Source of the DNA: Pithys albifrons albifrons
Lineage: Eukaryota > Chordata > Aves > Passeriformes > Thamnophilidae
Direction: 5' to 3'
DNA length: 64,000 bases
Assembly: GCF_047495875.1 (NCBI RefSeq)
Contig: NC_092497.1
Location: 4,287,437-4,351,436 of the forward strand
Position 1 is the first letter of the stretch, and the number at the start of each line of letters is the position of its first letter. Positions 47,849 through 59,900 of the stretch are shown here, in pieces. The notes under the pieces were generated by a model that was given only the letters and a program-made list of their open reading frames with translations, made no database searches and was not told where the DNA came from. Made by a program: the position numbers and the translations under genes.

Positions 47849-48398
47849 AGGCATGACCAGCAGATCAAGTGAAGTCATTCTCCCCCTTCACACTGTAAGA
47901 CCACAGCTAGAGAACTGCATCCAGCTCTGGGGTTCCCAGCACAGGAGTGGCATTGATCTCTTGGAGTGAGTCTAGAGAAGGCCACAAAGATATTTAGAGG
48001 GCTGGAGCTCTTCTGCTGTGGAGCAGCCTGGGAGAGTTGGGGCTGCTAAACCAGGAGAAAACAAGGCTCCAGGGAGACCTTACAGACCCATTCAGTACCC
48101 AAAGAGGCTCCAACAGAGCTGGACAGGCACTTTTCACAAGCACAGGGAGTGATAGGAAAAGGGAGAATGTCTTCAGAGCAATAAAGGGCAGTATTTTATT
48201 AGATATTGGGAAGAAATTCTTGGCTGTGAGGGTAGTGAGGCACTGCCACAGGTTGTGCACAGAAACTGTTCAAGGTCAGGTTGGATGGGGCTTGGTACAT
48301 CCTGGTCTAGTGGAAGGTGTCCCCCTGCCTATGGCAGCATGGTTAGAACAGACTAGCTTTGAGGCCTTTTCCAGCCCAAGGCATTCTATGATTCTAAG
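47849..48398 (+). mobile_element. CR1 LINE fragment (ORF2 end and 3' UTR, sense, about 550 bp)
   Basis: Sense CR1. It includes 'gaactgcatccagctctggg', 'ggagcagcctgggagagttg', 'caagcacagggagtgatagg', 'aagaaattcttggctgtgag' and the end GGCATTCTATGATTCTAAGA. It extends further 5' than most copies here. The 122-codon frame inside it is not a gene. Confidence 0.96.
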
Positions 48399-48447
48399 AT
48401 TTTAAATTATTCTTTTCTTCACCTGCAAAGGAATGTCTTTTGCTCTT

Positions 48448-48465
48448 TCATAGAATCATAGAATG
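48448..48465 (-). mobile_element. isolated CR1 3' terminus
   Basis: TCATAGAATCATAGAATG is a perfect CR1 terminal octamer pair read antisense, but no CR1 3' UTR follows it. The adjoining 370 bases (to 48835) are unrelated to CR1, and a second CR1 terminus follows them. Confidence 0.7.
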
Positions 48466-48835
48466 TCTCTTTTCATCAATATCTGTCACTGTGAGCCAGT
48501 ATCTTCTAAGCAGTGATGTGGAAATGGCGCAGTTGAAGTTGCTCCCTAGTGAGTCCCAGTTTGGCAGAGACCTTGTAAGACTAGTCCAGAAGACATGGCA
48601 GAGAATGGTCCAGTAATATTTTATCTGTGTAAATTTCCTGAGGGCTAAAGGAGTGTTAATGGTCCCATCAAGTGAAAGGAATGGAATTTCGACATTGAAT
48701 ATTGACAGATAATCATTGCTAAGACTGCAAAGGGAAAATAATTTACAGCAAGGCAGACCTGCAGATTCTTTCACCTCCTGACTGGCATGTCTGGCACTTG
48801 AAAACGCAAGGTATGTGTACTCTGTGTACAATGTG
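48466..48835 (-). other. non-CR1 segment carrying a CR1 tail, with a 127-codon open frame
   Basis: On the minus strand an open frame spans 48831-48448 without a stop and runs into the CR1 terminal octamers. No protein domain is recognised. Because the segment ends in a CR1 3' terminus and its other side abuts a second CR1 copy, it may be DNA mobilised by CR1: a SINE-like unit, a 3' transduction or a chimeric retrocopy. Chance insertion of two CR1 fragments is the simpler alternative. Confidence 0.3.
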
Positions 48836-48940
48836 TAGAATCATAGAAATCATAGAATCCTTTAGGTTGGAAAAGTCCTTTAACATCATTGAGTTCAACC
48901 ATTAACCTAACAATGTCAAGTCCTCTGCTAAATCATGTCA
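48836..48940 (-). mobile_element. CR1 LINE fragment (3' end)
   Basis: Antisense CR1: TAGAATCATAGAAATCATAG terminus (three near-octamer units), 'ttggaaaagtcctttaacat' and 'tgagttcaaccattaaccta'. About 105 bp. Confidence 0.92.
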
Positions 48941-49207
48941 ATATTTACAGCGAGATAAACCTTAGGATGGGATTCAAGACTGAGATAAAATATTGCAGAT
49001 GGAAAAGAAGGTTAAAACTCCTCAGCTCAAATTTTAGTACCATACGGCCACAGATAACATGCTATAAAAACAGTCTTCCAGTATTATGGATGCAAAACAG
49101 GATGAAAACCCTTAAAAATGTAAATGGTCAGCACTGAAGAGAGGTGTCATGGGAGGATCTGTGAATAAAATGTATTATTAGCACTTTGTGTTTTAATATA
49201 TATTTGC
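48941..49207. other. unique DNA between CR1 fragments
   Basis: Nothing recognised; an 82-codon frame overlaps CR1 and unique DNA and is incidental. Confidence 0.45.
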
Positions 49208-49358
49208 CATAGAATCATAGTATCACAGAATGGTTTGGACTGGAACGAACCTTAAAACTTATCCAGTTCCCTGGCCATGGGCAGGGACACCTTCCACAAG
49301 GCCAGGTGCTCCAAGCCCCTTCCAACCTGGCCTTGGACACGTCCAGGGATGGAACACT
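49208..49358 (-). mobile_element. CR1 LINE fragment (3' end)
   Basis: Antisense CR1: CATAGAATCATAGTATCACAG terminus start, 'tggccatgggcagggacacc', 'aggtgctccaagccccttcc' and 'acgtccagggatgg'. About 150 bp. Confidence 0.95.
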
Positions 49359-52300
49359 TTCCAGGTAGGTAGGCAGGCTCCATTTTGGGGACTTAGCTTA
49401 ACTTTAGCAGTTTAACACTAAGTTACACTTTTTGCTTACAATGAGTTTTGTTTCACAAGCCTCCAGCTACAACCACTGTAGTCTGCTAATTATCTTGGAA
49501 AAATGTAATTGGAACCAACTTCTGTCAAGAAGAAAACTAGAGCTTATTTTGTACTGGATGACACCATTCATTTCACATAGAAACTTACTCATTATATCTG
49601 CTTGTTCTTGTGAATCAGTATTTAGGAATTTCCTTCATGTAAAATATTTAATGAAATTATTCTGATTTCACATCAAAAAGATACGCAACAAAGCCAACAA
49701 ACCGCCACCACCAAACAGCAATAAAAATAAAACAAACGAAAAGCCAGGTTTCACACATCCCTTTTTTTTTTTTTTTTTTTTTTTTTTTGAGTGAAACACC
49801 CTATTCTGTTCCTCAGAGGCTTTAAACAAGTCTGCTCAAAACAATAGCTGGGTTCCTTCCAGGAATGCATTAAGCAACATGACTGTACTGTCACATATTG
49901 TTTCTCTTTCATTCTCTTCCCTGAGGGGAAAGCAGCATATGCAGTGGAGAGACTCATTTTGCTCCAGTGTTTGGTACTAATTGGCTTTTCCTAAACAGTG
50001 AAGGCATCATGCCCAGGAATATCATGTTGCTACAGACCATCTGAGAAGTGACATGGGCTATCTGAAGCCAGATCATTGTTTGTCAGGAGGGAAGAGGGTC
50101 TCCAGGCATTTTCAGTTTTTCACCTTTATCTCATGATGAAACTTTGCATTATTAGACTTAAAACCAAGCACAATATTTTGATTGCTTTTAAATCATTCTT
50201 TTTCCTTTATGGAATTATTCTGTATACTCAAAACCAAATCTGAAGTCCTTTCTGAAATGCAATTTCTATGCAAGTGAATTTGTTACACATCACTTCAGTT
50301 CTATTATACTTGGCAGATGATCTTCTGCTCACTTTTATCTGTAAATTCCTTGGGAGTTTTATAGACAGTGCTTGAAATGGTAATTCAAGCACTCTGAAAT
50401 GAAGCTGGTAGGCAAACATAGAGAGCTGGAATGATATTTCATTTTATACAGACCATTTCAGCAATCATTTGTGAGAATAAAAGCACAAAAATAGAGTGTC
50501 AACACAGTGCTTTTTTGGAAAACAGCCAATGTCTGCCAGACAAACATGATGATTTTGATCCAATACTTTGCTTTTTTATATTTTTTTCTGGAATCTGCTT
50601 GTTTTAAACATTTGTGAGTTTGTTCCAGTGATATTATGCCAAAATTTATTACAGAGATTTCACCTGTTAAATTAGTGAAATTTGATTCTCTTCTTCTTTC
50701 TCATATACCTTTGACTTTTCTATCATCTCACGATGAAATTTCTGAATTATTTGACTCTGATCTTGGTTGGAAAAGCAAAGATGCTTATTCTTTGTTATCT
50801 CCTGTTCTGATCAGAAACCCAACTCTACCTACCGACCTGCTCTTTCCAGCCAGGAATGAAGTAATTTTTCAGTTGTGTAAAGTGATGGACCTTTCACTCG
50901 CAACAGCTTGAAATAGAAGGATAAGAATTAAGCATCCAATGTCAACAGAGTGGATTCAAGACCTCTTAGAAACATAGGCAAATTTAGTTGTATGTTTAGT
51001 TTGAGGGCCTGGACAAAACTTTTTGCTGAACGTAAGGAGGGAAAATATGCAGAAGAACAGGGATATGAATGCTGATAAAAATCTTTCAATATTTTCAGCA
51101 GCAAGCCTGATTTTCCACAGCTCCTTTACAGACAGTGTAGAAAATTACTCAGTGGCCAATTTGCTGTTCTATAATCTTTTCTGAGACTCATACCCAGGAC
51201 TCCTGATTTGAGCTAAACCAGGGTTGCCAGAAGTGTTGAAGGACCAATTAGCATGGCAAGGACACATTTATCTGAAGTGACAAGGTTCACTGCTGCGGCT
51301 TGTAGTAAAACCAGGCATCCTTCAGCTCTGTGACAATAAAAGTTTCCCTGACAACTTGGTAAGAGAAACACACCAATTCCAATATCAATCTCCAGATTTA
51401 AAAATGCAAAAAAACTTCTCTTGTTCCATGTTCAGCATGTTTTTCTTATCCTATAAATTTTCAATTGCATTAATTTACTTTTCTCATGGGCAAAAAAAAA
51501 GCTTTTTTAGAAAAAATATTTTTTTAAATGTTGAAACAAACATGTAGAATTTATAATATAGGAAGTCTTCCAGTTAATAGGCTTAAATCTTATCCATTAC
51601 AAGGGTCTTTCACACATATTAATTCCTAGAGACTGACCAAAGCAGCTGGACAAAACATGTTACACCACAGCTGTGTGACAGGAATGACCTTTTGACTTTT
51701 ACCATCTTCTTAAATCCTTTTTCCTCCTTTACAGCATGTGAACATCATGTGTTCAAAGGAGCCTTTGGAAATATGCCTAGAAGAAAATGGACTATTAGAC
51801 ATGGTAGTAACTAATCTGGAAGAGGAACTGAGGATGAACTGTGTCTCTGTCTGCCTACAGTGCAATCTAACTTGTACTTGACTTTCATGCAAAGGCATAA
51901 TTCATGCTCTTCCTGTTGTAATCTCTACACTAAACAGAGATATATCTACACCTGACTTAGTCACTCCAGACTCCCAGTTGTAGTAAAGGGAGACCCTCTC
52001 AATGTAGTCAATGGAGATTAGATGTGGCTTGTTCCATTCTAAAGGAAAAGACAAATATAAGCCAAATGAATCACTCCCTGGAGCTCCTATTTCTCTATAC
52101 AGACTAAAAAGGGGGTTTGGGTGACTATCACTGATTGAGACACCTACTTCATAGCTGCTTAATAGTGGAGGAGATTGGCCTTGTCCTGGATGTTTGTCAT
52201 TACCCTCAAGATAAGCAACCACATGTACTTAACCACTTTTTTGTTCAGTCACAGCCTTAAATAACATGTTCCACACCAGCATCCCTGCAGTCTGCACATA

Positions 52301-52464
52301 GACATCTGAAATAATGGCCCAAGGGAAGAGGCAAATACATTCAGGATTCTGCTTCTGCCTCCAGAAAGTTTAATGTCCTGACTTTGTGTAGGCTATGGCA
52401 GCAGCTACATGCCCAAGTCATGGACAGGATTTCTATCCCACTGCACTGTAGACAGAACAAAATA
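49359..52464. other. unique AT-rich DNA with an A/C tract and poly-T
   Basis: An A/C-rich tract at about 49681-49742 and a 27-T run at 49762-49788. The 106-codon minus frame at 51902-52222 has ordinary amino-acid composition but no domain I recognise. No CR1 or LTR is seen. Confidence 0.5.
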
Positions 52465-52860
52465 CATCATGGAATGGGTTGGGTTGGAAGGGACCTTAAA
52501 GACCATCCAGTCCAACTCCATGTGCCATGGGCAGGGACACCTTCCAGCAGAATAGGTTTTTCACAGTCAAATACAACCTGGCCTTGGATACATCCAGGGA
52601 TGGGGCAGCCACAACTTCTCTAAGCAACCTGTGTCAAGGTCTCCCCACCCTCACAAGGAAGAATTTATTCATAGGATCTAATCTAACCCTGCGCCTTTTC
52701 AGTTGAAACCATTCCTTCTTACTCCATTATTCCATGCACTAGTCCAAAGGCCCTCTCCATCTCTCTGGAAGCCCCTTTAGGCACTGGCAGGGGCTCTTTA
52801 GTCTTCCGGGAACCTTCTCTTCTCCAGGTGAACACCCCCAGCTCTCTCAGCCTGTGTCAG
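52465..52860 (-). mobile_element. CR1 LINE fragment (3' UTR, about 400 bp)
   Basis: Antisense CR1: ATCATGGAATGGGTTGGG at left, 'ggaccttaaagaccatccag', 'gccatgggcagggacacctt', 'ggggcagccacaacttctct', 'ctccccaccctcacaaggaa' and 'ctcttctccaggtgaacacc'. It is well preserved, though one octamer of the terminus is lost. Confidence 0.96.
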
Positions 52861-53958
52861 TATTAATACTTTTCTTTTTGTTGAATTTATAAAATTGCAT
52901 TCCTTACATATTCCATAAAATATTCAAATTGTTATTTAAAAATAAAATCTCTAGATTGTAAGTCTTATAAAGGTTCTTCTAAGTTACCAGTTTATTAAAG
53001 TACTTTGTTTCTTCCATTACTGCTTCCCTGAAGTCTCTCATCTTTTATTGGAAGACAAACAAGTTTTCTCCATCCCAGACAGAAGAAAAGCTGATGCCCA
53101 AAAAAATTTCAAACAAAATGCCTAAATCGTGAAATAGTTCCAAAAATGATGAAGTATGTCTTTATTTTTATGGCTCCATTTGACAGGTAGCTTTTTTCAG
53201 AGATTGAAGAACATTGTACCTCATGAAAGCAGTAATTTAATACCTCAAAAGAAGGATAACTGGTTTATACACCCTGGTTGGTTTTTGAAGAAGTTTTTAC
53301 CAAAACTCCTCACAGCAAAAGTGTTGAAGGAAACCAGGTTAGTAAGTTATTTAGTGAGTCCTAACACTTATTAAAATACAGTTGAAAGATCAGAAGTGGA
53401 AAGCAGGACTAAACAATTTTCACAGGTAGGACTCCTGTCTCTCATTTATAAATAGCCTAGAAAACTTAATGAATAGTATAATTTCACATTTTGATAGCAC
53501 TTCTATAATATTTACCTGTAGAAAAGATGAAGGCTGACTGAAGAATTACAGGAGCTTTCAAGAATCATTGTCAGAATAGAAGAAAAATTTTGTTTCAATT
53601 AAATATTAAGTGATGCACATGGGGAAAACTAAACCTCAATAACCTAATTTTTGTGTTAGGAGAAATGTACTCTGTACTAAATGATACAACTCAGAGATGC
53701 AGTTGGAGTTTATAATATAGTCTATGCAAGCACCAGTGTAATAGTTAGTTGTGGCCAAAACTCAAATGTAGGCTGGACAGGGGAATGCCATGAAGGCTGC
53801 TAACACTACCAGCAACACTCCCTTCCATCTCTGAAAGTCCCAAGCCACACATGGAAGAGTATTCAGCTAAATTATCATTGTACAAGCAGTGGAGGAAGAC
53901 TCTGACATCTATTTCATGTGAAAGCAACAGTATTTTACTGGGAACATTGAAGGTGTTG
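52861..53958. other. unique AT-rich DNA, nothing recognised
   Basis: No gene or repeat family recognised. A 72-codon plus frame at 53156-53374 is likely chance. Confidence 0.5.
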
Positions 53959-54590
53959 GAATCACAGAATCATTTATGTTGGAAAGGACCGCCAAGATCA
54001 TTAAGTCAATCCTTTGACTGATCACCATCTTCTCAAGTAAGTCATGGTGATAACTGCCATGTCCATTCATTTTTTGAACATCTCCACAGATGGGGACTAC
54101 ATTACCCCCTGGGCAACCCCTTCCAATATTTGACAACACTTGCATTGAAGAAACTCCTTCTAATGTACAACCCAGACCTCCTCTAGCACAACTTGAGGCC
54201 ATTCCCTCTCCTCCTGTCCCTGTTCCCTGGAGCAGAGACCGATCACCCCTCCCGGTTCCCCACCCCCTTGCCCCCCCATCAAGGAGTTGCAGAGAGCGAG
54301 AAGGTCCCCCCTGAGCCTCCTCTTCTCCAGGCTGAGCCCGCACAGCTCTCTCAGCTGCTCCTGCTGCTCCAGCCTCTTCCCAACTCCATTCCCTTCCCTG
54401 GACATGCTCCAGCCCCTCAGTGTCTCTCCTGTCTGAGGGGCCCAGAACTATTCACACCACTAGAGGTGCCTCAGCAGTACCAGCACAGGGATGGGAACTG
54501 GCCTGGGGCTGCCACATTGTTGCTGGCACAAACCAGTTATCATTGTCCTTTTTGCCCACCTAGGCATACTTGGGCTCACACAGTCACCAG

Positions 54591-54620
54591 CCCCCCCCCC
54601 CCCCCCCCCCCCGCCCCCGC
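54591..54620. repeat. poly-C run inside a CR1 copy
   Basis: Twenty-two C (54591-54612), then G, five C, G and C. On the minus strand this is a G-quadruplex-type tract. It replaces ordinary CR1 ORF2 sequence, so it expanded after insertion or marks an assembly problem. Confidence 0.9.
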
Positions 54621-54719
54621 GGGCCTTTCGCACTCTGCACATTCCAGCCGCTCTGTCCCCAGCCTGTAGTGTTGCAGGGTGTTTGTGTGACCAGGCAGGT
54701 ATAGGACTCAGCACTTGGT

Positions 54720-55205
54720 CTTGTTGAACCTCACACAAATGGACTTGGCACATTGAAAATCTACCCTGTCCAGATCATTCTGCAGGGTCTTCCTACCCTC
54801 CAGCATATCAACACTACAACTGAAGTTATTTTGTTCATAAACTTACAGAGAGTACACTTAATACCTTCCTCCAGGCCATCAATAAAGATATTAAACAGGA
54901 CTGTCTCTAGTATTGATCCCTGGGACACACCAGTAGTTACTAGTCTCTGCCAGTTGGATGCAGCACCATTCCCCAACACGCCCTGAGCCCAGCCATCAGC
55001 CAGTTCTTAACCCAGGAGAGAGTGCACATGTCCAAGGCCTGGGTTGCAGTTTTCCAGGTGAATGCCAAGGCATACAGTATCAAATACTTTACTAAAGTTC
55101 TGCAAGACACACCCACAGCCTTTCCCACATCCATTAGGCTGTTCAACAGTTCATAAAGGTAGATCAGGCTGGTCAGGAAGACCTATCTTTCCTAAATCCA
55201 TGGTG
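54720..55205 (-). pseudogene. CR1 reverse transcriptase remnant
   Basis: The minus strand shows HGFRK, then a broken KAFDT-like motif A (read as KYLILYALAF or SI*YC in other frames), [26 protein letters not shown] (motif B region) and [20 protein letters not shown]. The FADD motif C is lost: the frame reads CKFMNK. The next block, equivalent to LEGR..LQ.DLDR, lies in another frame. Several stops and shifts make it clearly dead. Confidence 0.85.
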
Positions 55206-55225
55206 TCTGGATCTGACCCCTGGTT

Positions 55226-55671
55226 TGTCTCATGTGTACCATGTGATTGCACTGAGGATGCTCTGTTCCATAAAAGATTATCAGCTGTCAAGCAACAATA
55301 TGATGTTGTTGAAGGACATGATGGAAGGCAAATGAAAAGAACTTGTGGATCACATCCTGCCCTTATGTCAACAAACTTTACAAGAATTAGCTGTGTAATC
55401 CATACTATAATTCTCAAATTCCAATTATTTCTAGACACAGTGAATGCTTTTGCATGATAAATAGCAAACTAAGGAAAATAGTTGAAACCCTTCAAACAGC
55501 GATATGTAAGTAAATGGCAATTAATATTAAGTAATCTCTTTCAAGAATATTCCATGAGGTTACCTTTTTTTTTCCTATTCTAAATTTGGATAAAACTTAA
55601 TAATAATTAATTCCAGAGCATTTAAGGGGGATTTACATTTAGAACAAACTTAGTGTGCAAAAGGGTTTAGA
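55226..55671. other. unique AT-rich DNA
   Basis: No repeat or gene recognised beyond the CR1 5' truncation. Confidence 0.45.
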
Positions 55672-55769
55672 GAAGATCTGCAGCTAATAAAATGTGACAT
55701 CAGTATAATGAAAAAAACTGAAGATCTGCAGTTAATAAAATGTGACATCAATGTAATGAAAAAAAAAAC
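55672..55769. repeat. 48-bp tandem duplication (two copies)
   Basis: Units start GAAGATCTGCAG at 55672 and 55720. Apart from the terminal A run they differ by three transitions, suggesting a duplication of moderate age. Confidence 0.93.
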
Positions 55770-57493
55770 AAGGCAAAAGAGCATCTAGATGTTCCTCAGC
55801 CCTTCAAAGTCATCTCTCTAAAATCATGAAAATTTCAGCAAGAAAGAAAAAATCCAATGTGAACATACATAAATAAAAGGAAGAAAATATGTTAAGCATT
55901 CTAAGTGGATGAAAAAATTAAAATGTATTTGGTAGAGCCTGGATCTACTGGGGCCAAGACTGTAAAAAAATTATTCCAGTGAAAACCTGCAGACCTTTTA
56001 ACAGCAGAAGTACTTAATCTGAGAATGATGCCAAAAAAGTGATCAAATAAGGATCATTCCTGAGAGCTGAGTTCTGGAGTGTTGCAGAATGAGGACTTAT
56101 ATACCCAAGGCAATATTCTGATGCCATTTGCAGTTAATGAGTTGTTTTGGAAGGCATTTGCTTCTTCATCAGCAGACCTAGACACAAAGGAAGAGTGAAC
56201 TTTAAGTACCGTTTTGTAGTTTTTCAGTGCTGTAAAGCTGTTGCCCAAGGGAGGGTTGATGTTCAGTAACAGATGGAAGGTCCATCCAGCAGCATTAGCA
56301 AGCAGAGAGGCAGACTGAAAGCACAGAGTTCAGGTGATTGGTGGAGTTAGAGGCCCTATAGAAAAGGGTTTGTCTCTGAATGCAGAATGTTTATCATTTT
56401 TAGAAATGCAAAAGCTGGTTTTCATTGCTGATTTTAAATCAAATACAGAAAATGCTGTCTGTCGCTGTTTTAAATTGCTTTGAATAGCAAAGTACCCCGG
56501 GACCTTTGCTGCATGAAAGATAGTACCTCAAAGTGCTTTATTGTTGTAATTTCCATGGAAATTAACATTTACTTGCATGGTTATCACACTTTCTTTGTAA
56601 TATAGGGTATAACCATCTAAATCCCTTTGAAATACAGTCACTGAGGTATCATCAATCTGACTCAAGATTTGATCTACTTTTCTGCTTGAGTTTGCTGAAT
56701 ATTTTTGCTTTTCCTCCTGGTGTTGAAGCATACAAGTTAACATTGAAATTAACTTTAGAATTCAGCAGCCATTTCCTCCTGTTTGCTTTTATTTTCCCAT
56801 CTCTCCTATTCAGGTTTTAGTCCATTCCTCCTTCTGTGTCCACTGCAGGTATTTAAAATCTATATGTTTTCCACAGTACTGGTTGAAAGCCAGACAATAT
56901 AAATCCATAAGGAATTTCATCCATGCTCCACACCCAGACAGCGTGATATACCAGGACAGTGGTATATCTCCCCTACAATCTCTGCTGTGTTGAAGAGGTT
57001 TGCTAGCAAATTTCAGGGATCAGGAGTTCTCAGGAGCCAGAGGTCACCAACCACCTTCCTAATCAGTGTAGGCTCACAGAGTTTTATTCTTTAAGGTAGC
57101 TGTCATTACCCAGGTGACATCATAGTATCTTAAATTTGCTCTTTACCACACCTCTGCTATTCCAGCCTGGTCATCACTCACAGCCTCCTGCCAGCCTCTC
57201 CCATGTTTCGTCAATGTCCAGATGTTCCAACAAGGTTCCTATGGGCATTGTGCCATAGTGTCCAAGCTTTTTGCCTTTATTTTCCATAGAATTTTTGATA
57301 TCTTTTACCAAAATATATCTCTGTGATAATATATCCACAAACTTCTGGAATTTTTGTCACAGAAAAAAAAACCCTCAGAACATCCTCATAGACTTGTAGG
57401 AGAACATGACTGTGATCTTGTTAACACACAGGTAAGAAATCTGACTTGTGGGGCATTATTAGACTCATGCAAGGCTTCTCCACAATACAAATT
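55770..57493. other. unique AT-rich DNA, nothing recognised
   Basis: No gene, CR1 or LTR recognised. Confidence 0.5.
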
Positions 57494-57544
57494 GGTTTTG
57501 GTTTGGTTTTTTGTTTGTATGGTTTTTTGTTTTTTTTTTTTTTT
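57494..57544. repeat. G/T-rich low-complexity tract
   Basis: GGTTTT, GTTT and a final T run; same class as the 41.3-kb tract. Confidence 0.85.
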
Positions 57545-57654
57545 AAGTTATTAGAATGGAAAATAAAAAGGAGATTAGTCAAATTCACAATAACGAGATG
57601 AAGGGATGAGCAAAACCCTTTAGAGTGACCTAATTCAGCTAGATAGAGGAGACA

Positions 57655-57900
57655 TTCATCTCAAGTTCCTTCAGGGGGGACTCAGAAGGGATATCAGAGG
57701 AGGTAAAAAAGACTGTCAAGCCATGGATCAGGCTTCCCAAGGCAGTGGTGGAGTCACCATCCCAGGAGGGACTTAAAAGACATGTAGATGTGGCATATGG
57801 GGACATGGGTTAGTCGTGGGCTTGGCAGTGCTTGGGAATGGTTGGACTTCATGATCTTAAGAGGGGTCTCTCAACCTGAATGATTCTATGATCATATGAT
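57655..57900 (+). mobile_element. CR1 LINE fragment (3' UTR, sense)
   Basis: Sense CR1: 'ggcagtggtggagtcaccat', 'acatgtagatgtggcatatg', 'gggacatgggttagtcgtgg' and the end AATGATTCTATGATCATATG. This belongs to a different CR1 group from the 'ccatgggcagggacacctt' copies. The left boundary is approximate. Confidence 0.94.
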
Positions 57901-59900
57901 CCAAGTGCAAGAACCAGTACGTTTGGCGTCTAGTCTTTAAAAAAGAGACTCTCACTAAATTGCTTCAGTCCTTCCTTCCCTGTGCTGCACCGTAGGCATA
58001 TGCAAACAAACCCTCTGTGGACCTCTCAGAATACTGACTGTTACAGTTGTATTAAAACACTTGTATGCAATTATGTTTAAAATTACATAGTTTTTAAAAC
58101 GATCACATAATATTAGCTGATGAAGATGTAGGAAGTGTGAAAAGCAGGCAGATATTGATCATGTTAGTCAACAAACATGTTGCAGGTGAATGCAAGGGAC
58201 TGCCACTCTCATATGGTGCATGATCTTTTGCTCCATTGTCCAGTCACTGGGAACAGTGGAAGACATTTCAAGAGGCAAGGAGGAAGGGAAAGAAAGAAGC
58301 TGCTAAATTTGTCTCTGGAGCTCTTTGGAACACCAAGCTGATCATGTAAGTTAGCTAAGTGACTCCTCACTGTTCAATCATTAGCTCTGTGACTAATATA
58401 TACTCAGAGTCACTGCTCTTAATTTCTATGCTGCATAGAAACTTATCTTTCTATAATTAAATACACATTTGTAAATCAGCATTATTGCTTAATGGAGGTA
58501 GATTCTTTCTTTATCTTACAGTAACAAAACTAGCCTCCAATACCAGTGTGATTCGTCTATTTTGTATGTCTAGGATTACAAACTAAATGACTCAGCCTTT
58601 ACAGAAGTCTAGACAGCTTAAGACACTGGTGGTACATCAGCAACAAAAAATATAACTGAAAAGCTCAAGGAATTCATACAAATAAGTTTTTGGTTATTAA
58701 CTTTCTTCTTTTGTTTACATTGTCTTCATCTAGAGCTTTATGTCTAAAATTCACTGTTTTAAGAATATCCACATTTAGTTACCCTATAATTCCCTTTAAA
58801 AAACAAAATCCTATTGATGTTCCTTATGGAATGGCATGCTGTTTCAAAGCAATTTTTTTTTTTCGTAACACACCAATAACAAACTTCACTGAAGATTAGA
58901 GTTACTTTTTAAAATTAATTCACTTTACTGCTACTTTTCTGTCTCCAAAGGTGATATATCTGCTTTATAAGGGACACTATTTGGATCCAAATGTTTTACT
59001 GGTGAAATGATATTATATCAGCATTGGGCAAGGTGATATTAAACAACATTCACAGCAGCATATAAAGAGATCAGAGCACAGAGCTGTGACTTAGCAGTTC
59101 CAAAGTCTACATTATTTGGCAAAAGACATATGAAACCTTGGGACAAATCACACAACCCTGGTCTACCTCTGTTCTCTTACCTGTTAACTAAGTGACAATA
59201 ATAAAAATATATAATAAATCAAGATGTGTTGCAAAGTTCTAGAGAGTAGTGATTAGTGGCCCAGAAAAATAAATGGGTAAGAATCTTGTGCCTTAATGAC
59301 TGCTATTCATACAGTGAAATTCAAAATTCCCTGATAGGAGACATTTTAAGTGTCCTTACCTAAAACTGCTTTATCCATCTGTCAAAACATCAAAGAAAGA
59401 GGAGAAAATGGTGGTTAAATTTCCACTTATTTTCTCTGATGTTCTACTTTAAGTTAGTGCTAATGTCAATTAGGTATATTCATCAGCTGTGACATTTTTT
59501 TCTTGACAAATTGATGAAGGTTTAGTAAATGCAGTACAGTTTTCCTTATCAAAACTTTTTTTTAAAGGCTTTTAATTACTATCCAACCTAACCAATATGG
59601 GTTTTACTTTTGATTAAAGTAGCCATTGAATTCTTGACAATTCTTGACACATTCCATCTGAATTTAATTAACTTTTTTTCTTTCCCTTTTTTATTACCTG
59701 CTGAAAAGTATGAGAGAATGGATAAGAAAGAATATTCAGACATGCATAGTAACAGATGTTCTTGGTAGAACTGCAAAGTTCTGACTTTATTAACTTAATG
59801 AGAATACCCAAATTATTTAACACTTAGTATTAAAGTCAGAATATTCCTTTCAGAGCTTGTGAAAAAAAATCAGGAATCAAAATCTTTGAATGAGAAAAGA
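57901..59900. other. unique AT-rich DNA, nothing recognised
   Basis: No gene or repeat family recognised. Confidence 0.5.

Larger units (their letters stand above)
53959..55225 (-). mobile_element. CR1 LINE, about 1.27 kb, reverse transcriptase through 3' UTR
   Basis: The longest CR1 copy here. On the minus strand it starts at the 'HGFRK' block (about 55205), covers the reverse transcriptase fingers-to-palm region, the C-terminal part of ORF2 and the whole 3' UTR, and ends in GAATCACAGAATCATTTATG (plus strand). A run of 22 C interrupts it at 54591-54612. Open frames up to 158 codons on the plus strand (54193-54669) and 144 on the minus (53909-54343) are 3' UTR shadows. Confidence 0.92.

Noticed and set aside
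51902..52222. 106-codon minus frame of balanced composition
   Set aside because: No domain or gene structure recognised. It could be part of an old unclassified repeat, but I cannot support that.
54193..54669. 158-codon plus-strand frame and overlapping minus-strand frames rich in P, S and G
   Set aside because: They lie in the GC-rich CR1 3' region and cross the poly-C run; no independent gene signal.
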